Below, one piece after another: positions 13,603 through 21,919 of a stretch of 42,376 nucleotides of DNA. The position numbers and the translations under genes were made by a program. The notes under the pieces were generated by a model. That model was not told where the DNA came from. It saw only the letters and a program-made list of their open reading frames with translations, and did no database searches. Numbering within the stretch: the first letter of the stretch is position 1; each line of letters starts with the position of its first letter. Origin of the DNA: Candidatus Hadersleviella danica (GTDB lineage: Bacteria; Chloroflexota; Anaerolineae; Promineifilales; Promineifilaceae); contig JADJSZ010000055.1 in the NCBI GenBank assembly GCA_016711405.1, positions 1 through 42,376 of the forward strand, read 5' to 3'.

Positions 13603-16602
13603 GTGAATCGTAGCAAACGTTCTCCTTCCCGTTTTGTGGTGGTTGCCACATTGTTGGTTTTGCCCGTGTTGTGGCTGGCCACTGTTTTGGGTGGCTCTGT
13701 GCCAGTGGCGCGGGGCAAGATGGCGGCCGTGCCCCTGACCAATCAGTTGAATGATGGCCAAAAGGTAGCGCAAGAAGCCGCCTTGGCCGATAGCCGTGTC
13801 TTGGCGCTCACCGACGGCCGTCGCACCGAAGTGTTTGGCGTGTTGGACTTGCGTGGCGAACATACGCCCGCCAGCGCAGAGTGTGCCACCACCCTCTGTT
13901 ACCAAGTCGAAATCTATAATTTCGATGAAAACGCGGCCGTGATTGCCATTGTGAACCCCGCCACAGGCGTGGTACTTGATGTGTTTGGCCAGCCGGGCAT
14001 CCAGCCGGGTATCAACAAACGGCTGGCCGACTTGGCCACCCAAATCGCCATCAGTGCCCCTGAAGTCATTGAGATTTTGGGCTATAAGCCCCTCAAAACA
14101 GACATGGCCCCTGTGCCAGCGGGGTTGGCAGGCACCACTTGCACGGGGGGGCATTTGTGTGTGGCTCCCACTTTCCGGGTGGGCGAAGAGCTATTGTGGG
14201 TGGTGGTAGATTTAACAACTGAGAGCATTGCCGGATTGGAGTGGACTTATTTAGGCCCCGACGAAGAACAAACGGCCGCGCCTTTTATCCCCACGGGTTG
14301 CAACACACCCGGCAGTGTCAACCGCGATGGCTGGTCTCTCAACTACAATGTATCAGCAGGAGATGGCCTGCGGATTCACGGGATAACATTTAATGGCGTT
14401 ACCGTCGCCAACAGCATCAAATTGATGGAATGGCACGCCCGTTACAACAGTGGCTCTGGGTTTGAAGATTCTATTGGTTGTGGGGGTGGGGGTGGTTTCC
14501 AAATCTTCCCCTTTGGCCAAACACAGGTTCTGGATTTGGTGGATGGCGGGGATATCATTGGTTTTGAAGTCGTCCAAGATTTTCGCATGTCTAGCTGGGG
14601 GTCGAGTTGCAACTACCGCTATGAACAACGCATCCACTTTTACAATGACGGCCGTTTCCGCGTTGTCAGTGGTGCGTATGGCAAGGGATGTGGCACAACC
14701 GCTTTATACCGCCCCATTGTCCGTGTTGATATGGATGTAACCGCGACGGGTAATCAATCCTTTGCCACATGGAATGGTGCAGATTGGTCTACCCACGCCA
14801 CTGAATTTTGGCAACTGCAAGCCGCACCCTACACTGACAACAACTACAAATGGCTCATTTCCCACAATGCGGGGCAAGGCTACTATATTGAGCCGGGTCA
14901 AGGGCAGTTTGGGGACAATGGACGGGGGGATGATGCCTACATTTACGTCACCCAACATAAACCTTCTGAAGGCGATACCGACTTAGGGATTATTTGGGAT
15001 TGCTGTGATTTGGGTCATCTCAATGGCCCGCACTTGTTTGTCAACAGTGAAAGCATCGCCAATCAAAACCTTGTCCTATGGTATGTGCCCCAAATGATGA
15101 CGGATGTGACGGTCGGGGATATGTACTGCTGGACGGTGAACACCTCTGAAACGTACCCATGCTTTGCGGGGCCGATGTTCATTCCCAAGGCGTATAACAG
15201 CTTCACCCATTCGGGGCCGATTGAGTTGGGGGAGACGGCCGTCTTCACCAGCAGTGTGGCAGGCCAAGCCCCCTTCACCTACACATGGGACTTTGGCGAT
15301 GGCGTGGGCACGGACACCGTTCCCAACCCCAGCTACCAATACCCCAATTCGGGCACCTTTACCGTCACCCTCACCACAACCGGCGCCAACGGCGAAAGTG
15401 CCACCACCACCCAAACCATTTTGGTCGAGGCGCTCGTGGCTCCTACAGCCAGCTTCACCGACAACGGCCCCTATGTGGCCGTGGGCGCAGAAGCCACCTT
15501 CACCAACACCTCCATTGGGGCTTCCAGCTACCTGTGGGATTTTGGCGATGGCAACAGTTCCACCGCGCCCAACCCCACGCATGTGTATGATGCACCCGCC
15601 AGCTACACCGTGACCATGACAGCCACCAATGTCATTGGCAATGACACGGCCGAAACAGTCTTGCAAGTTGGCTTCGCTCCCCAAGCAGGCTTCAGCCACG
15701 ACGCACTGGCCACCGTAGGCGAAGTTGTGCAATTCACCAACGAATCCACAGGGTCGGATGACCTTGAATATCTATGGGATTTTGGCGACGGCTTTACAAG
15801 CACGGCCGCTAACCCCAGCCACACTTACACCACCACAGGCGAATACGACGTGACCCTGACCACCAGCAACAACTGGGGCGAAGACAGCACGATGGTCTTG
15901 TTGGTAGTGGGCGTTGGCCCCACGGCCGCCATTACCCCCAACGGCCCCGCCGTGGTCAACCAACCCATCCAACTGAACCATGCCAGCACTGGCACGGCCG
16001 AACTCAGCTTCTGGTGGGATTTGGGCGATGGCGCAACCAGCGGCGATGAATCCCCCAGCCACAGCTATGCGGCCACAGGTGACTACACCGTCACCCTCAC
16101 GGTCAGCAATAGTTGGGGCACAGACACGGCTGAATGGCTCATCACCGTAGGCGACGCGGCGGGCGATGTTACCCCCGCTGATGGTGGCGAGGTCATTGGT
16201 GAAGGGATTACGCTGACAGTGCCCGCTGGTGGCACGGCCGATGCCCTGACCCTGCTCTACACCGCCACCGACACTGACCCCAGCTTCGCGGGCTACACCT
16301 ACACGGGCGTGAGTTTTAACTTGTCCGCCTTCCTCAATGGCTCGCTCCTCACCCCCTACAACTTTGAAGAGGCGGTAGCGGTGGTGTTGGATTACGAAGC
16401 GGCCGATTTTGACCCCGCCACCATCATGCTCGTCTATTGGGATGGCGCCGAATGGGTAGACGCGGCCGAAACCTGTGCCGCCAGCCCGATCCGCGCCTCG
16501 GCCGCCACCGAACTGTGCGCCACAGGTGACTTTGCCCTCGTCGGTCAACCGCTGGTCGTTATTACTACTTACCAGCAATACCTGCCTCTCGTCATTCGCT
16601 AA
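13603..16602 (+). CDS. Secreted multi-PKD-domain surface protein
   Basis: This 999-residue protein starts at GTG with GAGGT upstream. Residues 1-35 form a signal peptide (basic NRSKRSPSR, then FVVVATLLVLPVLWLATVLGG cut at the hydrophobic core). The N-terminal 500 residues are an unrecognised, Gly- and aromatic-rich extracellular region. Four PKD domains follow, marked by YTWDFGDG (about residue 560), YLWDFGDG (644), YLWDFGDG (724) and FWWDLGDG (803). A further beta-rich domain precedes the C-terminus QYLPLVIR. The same type of ending occurs in the repeat protein at the right edge (IYLPIIMRP). It probably marks sorting or anchoring of secreted proteins in this lineage (inference). The likely role is adhesion or polymer binding outside the cell. 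Confidence 0.9.
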   Translation: MNRSKRSPSRFVVVATLLVLPVLWLATVLGGSVPVARGKMAAVPLTNQLNDGQKVAQEAALADSRVLALTDGRRTEVFGVLDLRGEHTPASAECATTLCYQVEIYNFDENAAVIAIVNPATGVVLDVFGQPGIQPGINKRLADLATQIAISAPEVIEILGYKPLKTDMAPVPAGLAGTTCTGGHLCVAPTFRVGEELLWVVVDLTTESIAGLEWTYLGPDEEQTAAPFIPTGCNTPGSVNRDGWSLNYNVSAGDGLRIHGITFNGVTVANSIKLMEWHARYNSGSGFEDSIGCGGGGGFQIFPFGQTQVLDLVDGGDIIGFEVVQDFRMSSWGSSCNYRYEQRIHFYNDGRFRVVSGAYGKGCGTTALYRPIVRVDMDVTATGNQSFATWNGADWSTHATEFWQLQAAPYTDNNYKWLISHNAGQGYYIEPGQGQFGDNGRGDDAYIYVTQHKPSEGDTDLGIIWDCCDLGHLNGPHLFVNSESIANQNLVLWYVPQMMTDVTVGDMYCWTVNTSETYPCFAGPMFIPKAYNSFTHSGPIELGETAVFTSSVAGQAPFTYTWDFGDGVGTDTVPNPSYQYPNSGTFTVTLTTTGANGESATTTQTILVEALVAPTASFTDNGPYVAVGAEATFTNTSIGASSYLWDFGDGNSSTAPNPTHVYDAPASYTVTMTATNVIGNDTAETVLQVGFAPQAGFSHDALATVGEVVQFTNESTGSDDLEYLWDFGDGFTSTAANPSHTYTTTGEYDVTLTTSNNWGEDSTMVLLVVGVGPTAAITPNGPAVVNQPIQLNHASTGTAELSFWWDLGDGATSGDESPSHSYAATGDYTVTLTVSNSWGTDTAEWLITVGDAAGDVTPADGGEVIGEGITLTVPAGGTADALTLLYTATDTDPSFAGYTYTGVSFNLSAFLNGSLLTPYNFEEAVAVVLDYEAADFDPATIMLVYWDGAEWVDAAETCAASPIRASAATELCATGDFALVGQPLVVITTYQQYLPLVIR

Positions 16603-16609
16603 CCCTTCC

Positions 16610-16642
16610 AAACCTGCAAGGTCTTGAAGACCTTGCAGGTTT
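16610..16642. terminator. Long perfect hairpin after the PKD gene
   Basis: This is a palindrome centred at 16626 with about 14-16 bp arms (AAACCTGCAAGGTCTT and its complement). It is not followed by a long T run. It may terminate the PKD transcript or be a mobile palindromic repeat of the same general type as 24035-24067. Confidence 0.5.
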
Positions 16643-16744
16643 AGGCCAGCCAAGTAAAAAATAAAAGGTGAAAAGTGATGCGCTCCCAAGCGACCACTTT
16701 TCACCTTTTACTTTTTACCGAACACATTGCCCCCCACAACCACC

Positions 16745-18946
16745 ATGATAGAGTTTCACCCAGCTACCCGCACCTTCTACCTCGCCTTGCACACCAGTTA
16801 CTACGCTTTCTACGTGGATGACGACGGCCGCGTCCTCCACCTCGGCTGGGGTGTATCCCCCAATCCGCAATCCAAAATCCAAAATCCAAAATTAGCTGAA
16901 AGCTATCTCAGCCTCTCCAGCTTCGACTTCCAACTCCTTCCCCAAGAAATCCTCACCTTTGGCGATGTGACCAGCACCCGCGAAAGCCTCAAGGTGAGCT
17001 TTGGCCAGCTTGGCCAGCCACTGGCCGAAGGGGAGGCGGCGCACCTGCCCGTGCGCGATGTGCGCCTGCGCTATACGGGGCACGAAGTGAGCGAAACGGC
17101 CGTGCCCGGCCTCGCCCCCACGCATGGGTTACCCACGGCCGTCACCACCCCCCGCCAAACCCTGCTCGTCCACCTACAAGCCCCACTCTACCCCACCTTC
17201 CGCGCCACCCTCCACTACCGCCTCACCCCCGAGCATGACGTGTTGGAGCGATGGGTAACACTCGAGAACAGCGGCGAAAACCCCGTAGCCATCGAAACCT
17301 GCGCCTTTGCCAGCCTGCATCTGCCCCACGGAACCACCCAACTCACCTCGCTGGCGGGGGCATGGGCACGGGAATTCACCACGGAGCGCACCATTTTGCC
17401 CCACGGGTCGCACATCACCGAAAGCCGAACCCTGCAAACGGGGCATTCGGCCAACCCCGTCTGGTTGCTCAATCGGCCGCACCAAGCGTGGGAAGAGAGC
17501 GGCACAGTTTATTTTGCCGCGTTGGCTTATAGCGGCAGTTGGCAAACGGCCATCGAACACCTGCCCCACGGAGCCATCCGCCTACATGCGGGCTACAACC
17601 CCTTCGATTTCGCCCTCACTTTGGCCGCAGGGGAGCAACACACCACCCCCGCCCTCGTCTGTGGCGTGAGCGACAACGGCTGGGGCGGAGCCAGCCGCCG
17701 CCTGCATGCCTTCACCCGCGAACGCATCTTGCCCGCCCCCCAACCCCGCCCCGTCCTCTACAACAGTTGGGAGGCGACCTATTTTAACGTGACCGTCCAG
17801 AACCAAATCACCCTTGCCCGCAAAGCGGCCGAGTTTGGCGTGGAGCTGTTTTGCGTGGATGATGGCTGGTTTGGCGGCCGTCGGCACGACCGGGCGGGGT
17901 TGGGCGATTGGGTTGTCAGCCCCGAGGCGTTCCCCGACGGGCTACGGCCGTTGGTGGACGAAATCCACAGCTTGGGCATGAAGTTTGGGCTGTGGGTGGA
18001 ACCCGAAATGGTCAACGCCGACTCCGATTTGTATCGCGCCCACCCCGACTGGGTGTTGCACTTCCCCGGACGGCCGCGCACCGAAGCGCGGAACCAACTC
18101 ATCTTGGATTTCGGCCGTCCCGAAGTCGTCGAACACATTTTTGGCCTGCTCGATGCGCTGGTGCGCGAGTACGACATCGCCTTTTTCAAGTGGGACATGA
18201 ACCGCAACGCCTCCGAGCCGGGTTCGGTGGCGGGGCGGGGCATTTGGCGGGCGCATGTGGCGGGGGTGTATGGGGTGATGGATCGCTTGCGGCGCAATCA
18301 CCCCCAGTTAGACATCCAAAGCTGTTCGGGCGGCGGCGGCCGCATTGATTTGGGCATCCTCGGCCGCGTGGACCAAGTGTGGACGAGCGACAACACCGAT
18401 GCGTTCGACCGCATCCGCATCCAAGAGGGGTTCAGCCTCGGCTACCCGGCGCGGGCGATGGAAGCGTGGGTGACACACGAGCAAAACCACATCACCCAAC
18501 GGGTCGCTCCGCTCAGTTTGCGCTTTGATGTGGCCATGCGCGGGGTGCTGGGCATTGGCTCCAGCCTAAACGAGTTGAGTGCGGCCGAATTGGAGCAGTA
18601 CGCCAGCTATATCGCCTTTTACAAGCAGTTTCGCCATGTGGTGCAAAATGGCCACCTGTATCGGTTGGAGCGGTTGGAGGAGGGTGGGGCTTCGGCCGTG
18701 CAGTATGTGTTGCCCAACGGCCGTGAGGCTGTCTTTTCGATGGCTTTGCGGGATTATCAGGTGGGGCATTTTCGGCCGCGCCCCATCCTGCGCGGGCTGA
18801 ATGGGGAGGGGGTATACACGGCCGTCAATCGGCACGGGGCGGAAGTTCTCCGCGCCACGGGCTATGAACTGATGACGTTGGGCATTCCCCGTGAGCCACA
18901 GGAGCATGTGGGGTATAGTCGCACGCTTTATTTGCGGCAAGAGTAG
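16745..18946 (+). CDS. Alpha-galactosidase, glycoside hydrolase family 36
   Basis: This 733-residue enzyme probably hydrolyses terminal alpha-1,6-galactosyl residues (melibiose, raffinose family). An N-terminal beta-sandwich (about residues 1-320) is followed by a (beta/alpha)8 barrel with LYNSWEATYFNV, FCVDDGWFGGR, GLWVEPEMVNADSDL, FFKWDMNRN (nucleophile Asp near 484), SCSGGGGRIDLG and TSDNTDAFDRIRIQ (acid/base Asp near 549), then a C-terminal beta domain. All key GH36 residues are present. There is no signal peptide, so it acts in the cytoplasm. The ATG at 16745 is preferred to the TTG at 16727. Residues about 39-53 (PNPQSKIQNPK) are encoded by an ATCCAAA heptamer repeat inserted in frame. 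No sugar transporter is adjacent. Confidence 0.93.
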   Translation: MIEFHPATRTFYLALHTSYYAFYVDDDGRVLHLGWGVSPNPQSKIQNPKLAESYLSLSSFDFQLLPQEILTFGDVTSTRESLKVSFGQLGQPLAEGEAAHLPVRDVRLRYTGHEVSETAVPGLAPTHGLPTAVTTPRQTLLVHLQAPLYPTFRATLHYRLTPEHDVLERWVTLENSGENPVAIETCAFASLHLPHGTTQLTSLAGAWAREFTTERTILPHGSHITESRTLQTGHSANPVWLLNRPHQAWEESGTVYFAALAYSGSWQTAIEHLPHGAIRLHAGYNPFDFALTLAAGEQHTTPALVCGVSDNGWGGASRRLHAFTRERILPAPQPRPVLYNSWEATYFNVTVQNQITLARKAAEFGVELFCVDDGWFGGRRHDRAGLGDWVVSPEAFPDGLRPLVDEIHSLGMKFGLWVEPEMVNADSDLYRAHPDWVLHFPGRPRTEARNQLILDFGRPEVVEHIFGLLDALVREYDIAFFKWDMNRNASEPGSVAGRGIWRAHVAGVYGVMDRLRRNHPQLDIQSCSGGGGRIDLGILGRVDQVWTSDNTDAFDRIRIQEGFSLGYPARAMEAWVTHEQNHITQRVAPLSLRFDVAMRGVLGIGSSLNELSAAELEQYASYIAFYKQFRHVVQNGHLYRLERLEEGGASAVQYVLPNGREAVFSMALRDYQVGHFRPRPILRGLNGEGVYTAVNRHGAEVLRATGYELMTLGIPREPQEHVGYSRTLYLRQE
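16860..16893. repeat. ATCCAAA heptamer repeat inside the GH36 gene
   Basis: CAATCCGCAATCCAAAATCC continues for about 34 bp as 7-nt units of the family found in intergenic spaces at 1643-1678 and 21890-21919. It keeps the enzyme frame open and adds about 11 residues to the N-terminal domain. Confidence 0.8.
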
Positions 18947-18955
18947 GGAAAGGAA

Positions 18956-18993
18956 AACGGCCGTGTTTCGGGGGAAACACGGCCGTTATTTTT
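18956..18993 (+). terminator. Rho-independent terminator of the alpha-galactosidase gene
   Basis: A 13-bp perfect stem (18956-18968 with 18975-18987), a six-base loop and an ATTTTT tract lie just after the stop codon. Both arms contain ACGGCCGT. Confidence 0.9.
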
Positions 18994-19047
18994 AGGACGG
19001 CATATTGCATAGTCCATATGATTGGTTAGGACATATGCAATACACCC

Positions 19048-19380
19048 CTACCTTCCTGTGTCAGGCGAAGCGCCCCCGCCGCCCACTAACTGCAATACCC
19101 CTTCAATTTCTCGGTTCAAATAGTCACGCCGCGCAGATAACCGCTCCTGCAACTCAGCCACCGTCGCTGGTTTCCATTTATCTACCCCTTTCGTCAATTC
19201 AGGGGTTACTTCCAACATATCATACGTGCGTGAATTGCCGATATTGCGAATAAAGCGCACATAAATACATACGTTCGGCGTTTCCGTACTGCGCAGTACA
19301 TCCAATACAACCGCTATCTCGCCGTTGGCATTGACAATATCCCCCCGCTTAAAATTAAAAAATCTGTGGTCGTTTGCCAT
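19048..19380 (-). CDS. Hypothetical 110-residue protein
   Basis: The protein starts MANDHRFFNFKRGDIVNANG. The first 60 residues look like a small beta-barrel (KRGDIVNANGEIAVVLDVL, then VCIYVRFIRNIG), similar in feel to KOW/SH3-type modules that place a conserved RGD/KGD turn early. The second half is charged and helical (VAELQERLSARRDYLNREIEGVLQLV). I do not recognise the family. It lacks a signal peptide or membrane segment. A small ORF 37 bp upstream on the same strand (19418-19567) may be its partner. No strong ribosome-binding site is visible. Confidence 0.6.
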   Translation of the reverse strand: MANDHRFFNFKRGDIVNANGEIAVVLDVLRSTETPNVCIYVRFIRNIGNSRTYDMLEVTPELTKGVDKWKPATVAELQERLSARRDYLNREIEGVLQLVGGGGASPDTGR

Positions 19381-19417
19381 AGGTAATCACCCCAAGTTCT
19401 CGATTTGCGAACTGCTT

Positions 19418-19567
19418 TCAAAAGAATCGTGAACGATTCCGCAAATACCCAGCAAAACGTATGCTCTCCAACGCACTGCCAGGGCATCGATTCTTTCCAT
19501 CGCCTATCCAAGCCATGCGTAAGCGTTCTATTTCTTCAGGAAAATCTTCGTTCTTGCGCTTTGCCAC
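19418..19567 (-). CDS. Putative 49-residue protein upstream of the hypothetical gene
   Basis: A GTG-started frame encodes AKRKNEDFPEEIERLRMA and ends LRNRSRFF. It is charged, probably helical and without a recognised domain. A G-rich stretch (GGGGTG) just before the start is a weak ribosome-binding site. The composition is plausible for protein, and the short spacing to the gene at 19048-19380 suggests a two-gene unit, but chance cannot be excluded. The rest of 19568-19797 shows nothing that I can assign. Confidence 0.3.
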   Translation of the reverse strand: MAKRKNEDFPEEIERLRMAWIGDGKNRCPGSALESIRFAGYLRNRSRFF

Positions 19568-19797
19568 TACACCCCACTAAAAAATCAACGCTTTTTTCCA
19601 AGGCATTTTCTGTTTTGGATTTGAAAGCATCTTCACATTTCCAATCAGCCCTGAGTTTTGTGATTTTCTAGCAGGGTTTTTGGCGGGGCGGGATTTAGTG
19701 GTGGGAGTTGCCCCGGTCAATCAGAAAAATGAACGGGGATTGCGGCAGTCCATCTCTATGACAATGACCACGAGAGCGAATCAACCGCCAATTGCAC

Positions 19798-20037
19798 CTA
19801 TCTCTCCTCCAGCCGTTTTTGCAGTTTTTCGAGCAGATAGAAGAGGAACCAAAGCGTCCCTGCCCCGCCGAGAAGGCAGGGCGCGGCCGTTAACACGGCC
19901 GTCCACCCATACACCAGCCCAATCAGCACCAGCCCCAACACAACCAGTGTCAGCACCACCATCCACAAAAATTTGCGCTCCCCCTGCCGCCGCATTTCCC
20001 GCATATTCGTTGGTTTGCCCTTTGGTTCATCGCTCAT
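19798..20037 (-). CDS. Small membrane protein, two predicted helices
   Basis: The 79-residue protein has a charged N-terminus (MSDEPKGKPTNMREMRRQGERK). Two hydrophobic helices follow (FLWMVVLTLVVLGLVLIGLV and a second around LTAAPCLLGGAGTLWFLFYLL), then a basic/acidic tail LEKLQKRLEER. By the positive-inside rule both ends would be cytoplasmic. No family is recognised. It appears monocistronic; a hairpin with a T run (20096-20129) lies upstream of it. Confidence 0.65.
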   Translation of the reverse strand: MSDEPKGKPTNMREMRRQGERKFLWMVVLTLVVLGLVLIGLVYGWTAVLTAAPCLLGGAGTLWFLFYLLEKLQKRLEER

Positions 20038-20095
20038 AATTTTTGCCCATCCAACCAGATATTGGTATAGTTCCGCCCAACTAAATTAACAAACC

Positions 20096-20129
20096 AAAAG
20101 CGGCAGGTACACCACCTGTCGCTTTTTTT
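20096..20129 (+). terminator. Terminator-like hairpin
   Basis: A 13-bp stem with one G:U pair (20096-20108 with 20114-20126), a five-base loop and a run of seven T residues on the plus strand. The mirror strand also has T residues after the hairpin, so it could work both ways. No plus-strand gene ends directly before it. Confidence 0.65.
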
Positions 20130-20134
20130 GTGCT

Positions 20135-20200
20135 TGTCAGCATTTCAGCTAGTCAGCTAGAAAGCTGAAATGCTGACTGGCTGAAATGCTGAAATGCCGA
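20135..20200. repeat. Heptamer repeats TCAGCAT / GCTGAAA with inverted arm
   Basis: TCAGCAT, TCAGCTA, TCAGCTA units are followed by GCTGAAATGCTGACTGGCTG and more GCTGAAA units up to 20190. They run into the start of the next gene. Confidence 0.75.
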
Positions 20201-20201
20201 G

Positions 20202-20969
20202 ATGCTCCAAACTATGAACGTGATTATTGCGGGCGAACTGCCCTTTGTGCAAGAAGTGGCCAACTTGTGCCACGAGGCGGGACACACCACCACCGCCTAC
20301 TTGGTCGAAGATTTTTACGATGCCCTTGAAAGCGGCTATGTGCAACATTTGGAAAACGTGGATGTGCTGATAGAACTGCACAACGAATCCAAAATGGGCA
20401 AGCAAGAGTTGCTGATGGGGCTAACGGCCGCCCTCCCCCCCACCGCCCTCCTCCTCACCTCCGCCCTGTGCGCCAGCACCACCGAAATCGCCTCGTGGAC
20501 GAGCATCCCCAGCCGCGTGGTGGGCATTGGCCTCATCCCCCCCATCGAAGCAGGCGGCATTGTGGAGCTGGCCAGCGCCCTGCAAACCCATCCCCGCGCC
20601 CTTGCCGAAGCGCAAGCGTTTTGGGGCGAGCTGGGGCTGGAAAGCGTCATCGTCAAAGATGGCCCCGGCCTCGTGCGGGCGCGGACGCTCTGCTGTCTCA
20701 TCAACGAAGCGGTGACTGTTTTAATGGAAGGGGTGGCCACGGCCGCCGACATTGACAAAGCAATGCAATTGGGAACCAACTATCCCCGTGGCCTGCTCGA
20801 GTGGGCCGACACGATTGGCCTTGATGCGGTGCTGGGGGTGATGAACGGGCTACACGAAGAGTGGGGCGACGGCCGTTACCGCCCCTCCCCCCTGCTCAAG
20901 CGCATGGTGCTGGCGGGGAAGTTCGGCCGCAAAACGGGCGAAGGCTTCTTTAATTATGAATGTGAATAG
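20202..20969 (+). CDS. 3-hydroxyacyl-CoA dehydrogenase-like protein with atypical N-terminus
   Basis: This 255-residue protein has a typical 3HCDH C-terminal domain: VKDGPGLVRARTLCCLINEAV, then ATAADIDKAMQLGTNYPRGLLEWAD and LAGKFGRKTGEGFFNYE. The N-terminal half is shorter than the usual 185-residue Rossmann domain. The NAD-binding glycine motif (GxGxxG) is replaced by IIAGELPFVQEVANLC, while ALLLTSALCASTTEIASW and RVVGIGLIPP still follow the family layout. It may be a fatty-acid oxidation enzyme with altered cofactor binding, or a non-catalytic relative. Starts at 20202 and 20214 are both possible. It lies 72 bp upstream of pyrF in the same direction. Confidence 0.8.
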   Translation: MLQTMNVIIAGELPFVQEVANLCHEAGHTTTAYLVEDFYDALESGYVQHLENVDVLIELHNESKMGKQELLMGLTAALPPTALLLTSALCASTTEIASWTSIPSRVVGIGLIPPIEAGGIVELASALQTHPRALAEAQAFWGELGLESVIVKDGPGLVRARTLCCLINEAVTVLMEGVATAADIDKAMQLGTNYPRGLLEWADTIGLDAVLGVMNGLHEEWGDGRYRPSPLLKRMVLAGKFGRKTGEGFFNYECE

Positions 20970-20993
20970 TGAGTGGTAAATAGTGAATGTTGG

Positions 20994-21036
20994 GCGACTA
21001 CCAATAACCAATAACGAGTAACCAATAACGAACAAC
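20994..21036. repeat. Heptamer repeats CCAATAA/CGAGTAA
   Basis: Six degenerate 7-nt units (CCAATAACCAATAACGAGTA and onward) directly precede the pyrF start. They belong to the TTATTGG family in the opposite orientation. Confidence 0.75.
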
Positions 21037-21041
21037 CCCAC

Positions 21042-21889
21042 ATGACATTATCTCCGAAAAACTACTTGCCGCACAGGAGCAGAACAACTCATGGCTGTGC
21101 CTTGGGCTGGACCCCCAGCCTGAATTGTTGCCCATTCAGGCCACCCACCAGTGGGATGAGCCGGTATTGCCGTTTTGCAAGGCCATTGTAGATGCCACGG
21201 CCGACCTCGTTTGCGCCTACAAGCCCAATTTGGGCTTTTTTTTGCAATGGGGAGCCTCGGGCATCATCGCCCTTGAGCGGATTATCGCCTACATCCCTCG
21301 CCACATCCCCGTCATTGTGGATTGCAAAGCGGGGGACATTGGCCACACCCAAGGGGCATGGGCGCGGGGCATTTTGGACGAGTGGCAGGCGGATGGCATG
21401 ACCGTCAATGGCTATGTCGGGGCGGAGGCGGTTTTGCCCGTGGTGCAAAATCGGCCGAACAAAGTCGCCTACGTCCTCGCCCGCACCTCCAACCCCAGCG
21501 CGGCCGATTTCCAAGGGGATTTCGTCCAAGCTGAAAGCCTCTCCCGACGTGTTTTGGCGGCGCGGCCAGCATGGCAAACGGCCGCCCAAGGCGCTATCGG
21601 TGTGGTGATGGGTTCCACCTACCCCGCCGAACTGGAACTGGCCCGCCAACTAGACCCCGACGTGCACTTTCTAATCCCCGGCATTGGGGCGCAGGGAGGG
21701 GAACTGGCCACGGCCGTGCGCGTCGGCGCAGATTCGGCCGCTGGCCCCCTCATCAGCGCCAGCCGGAGCATCCTCTATGCCAGCCAACGGGTGGATTTTG
21801 CTGAACAAGCTCGTGCGGCGGCGGTGGTGTTGCGCGACGAAATCAATGCGCAGAGGAGCAGAGGGGCGGAGGAGCAGAGGAGCCATTAG
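21042..21889 (+). CDS. pyrF: Orotidine 5'-phosphate decarboxylase (frame break at start)
   Basis: This enzyme decarboxylates OMP to UMP, the last step of pyrimidine synthesis. The body reads LGLDPQPELLPIQ, then VCAYKPNLGFFLQWG, the catalytic IVDCKAGDIGHTQGAWA (Asp-Lys-Asp tetrad region), LARTSNPSAADFQ, GVVMGSTYPAEL, FLIPGIGAQGG and DSAAGPLISASRSILYAS. This is the long class 2 type of about 270 residues. The natural ATG at 21042 is one base out of frame with the body. Adding one T at 21048-21049 gives MTFISEKLLAAQEQNNSWLC, which fits the family. The last ten residues (QRSRGAEEQRSH) are translated GAGGAGC-type repeats. Confidence 0.88.
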
Positions 21890-21919
21890 CAATCCAAAAT
21901 CCAAAATCCGCAATCCAAA
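21890..21919. repeat. ATCCAAA heptamer repeats between pyrF and pyrC
   Basis: Four units (ATCCAAA, ATCCAAA, ATCCGCA, ATCCAAA) fill the 30-bp spacer and end on the pyrC ATG. Confidence 0.8.
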
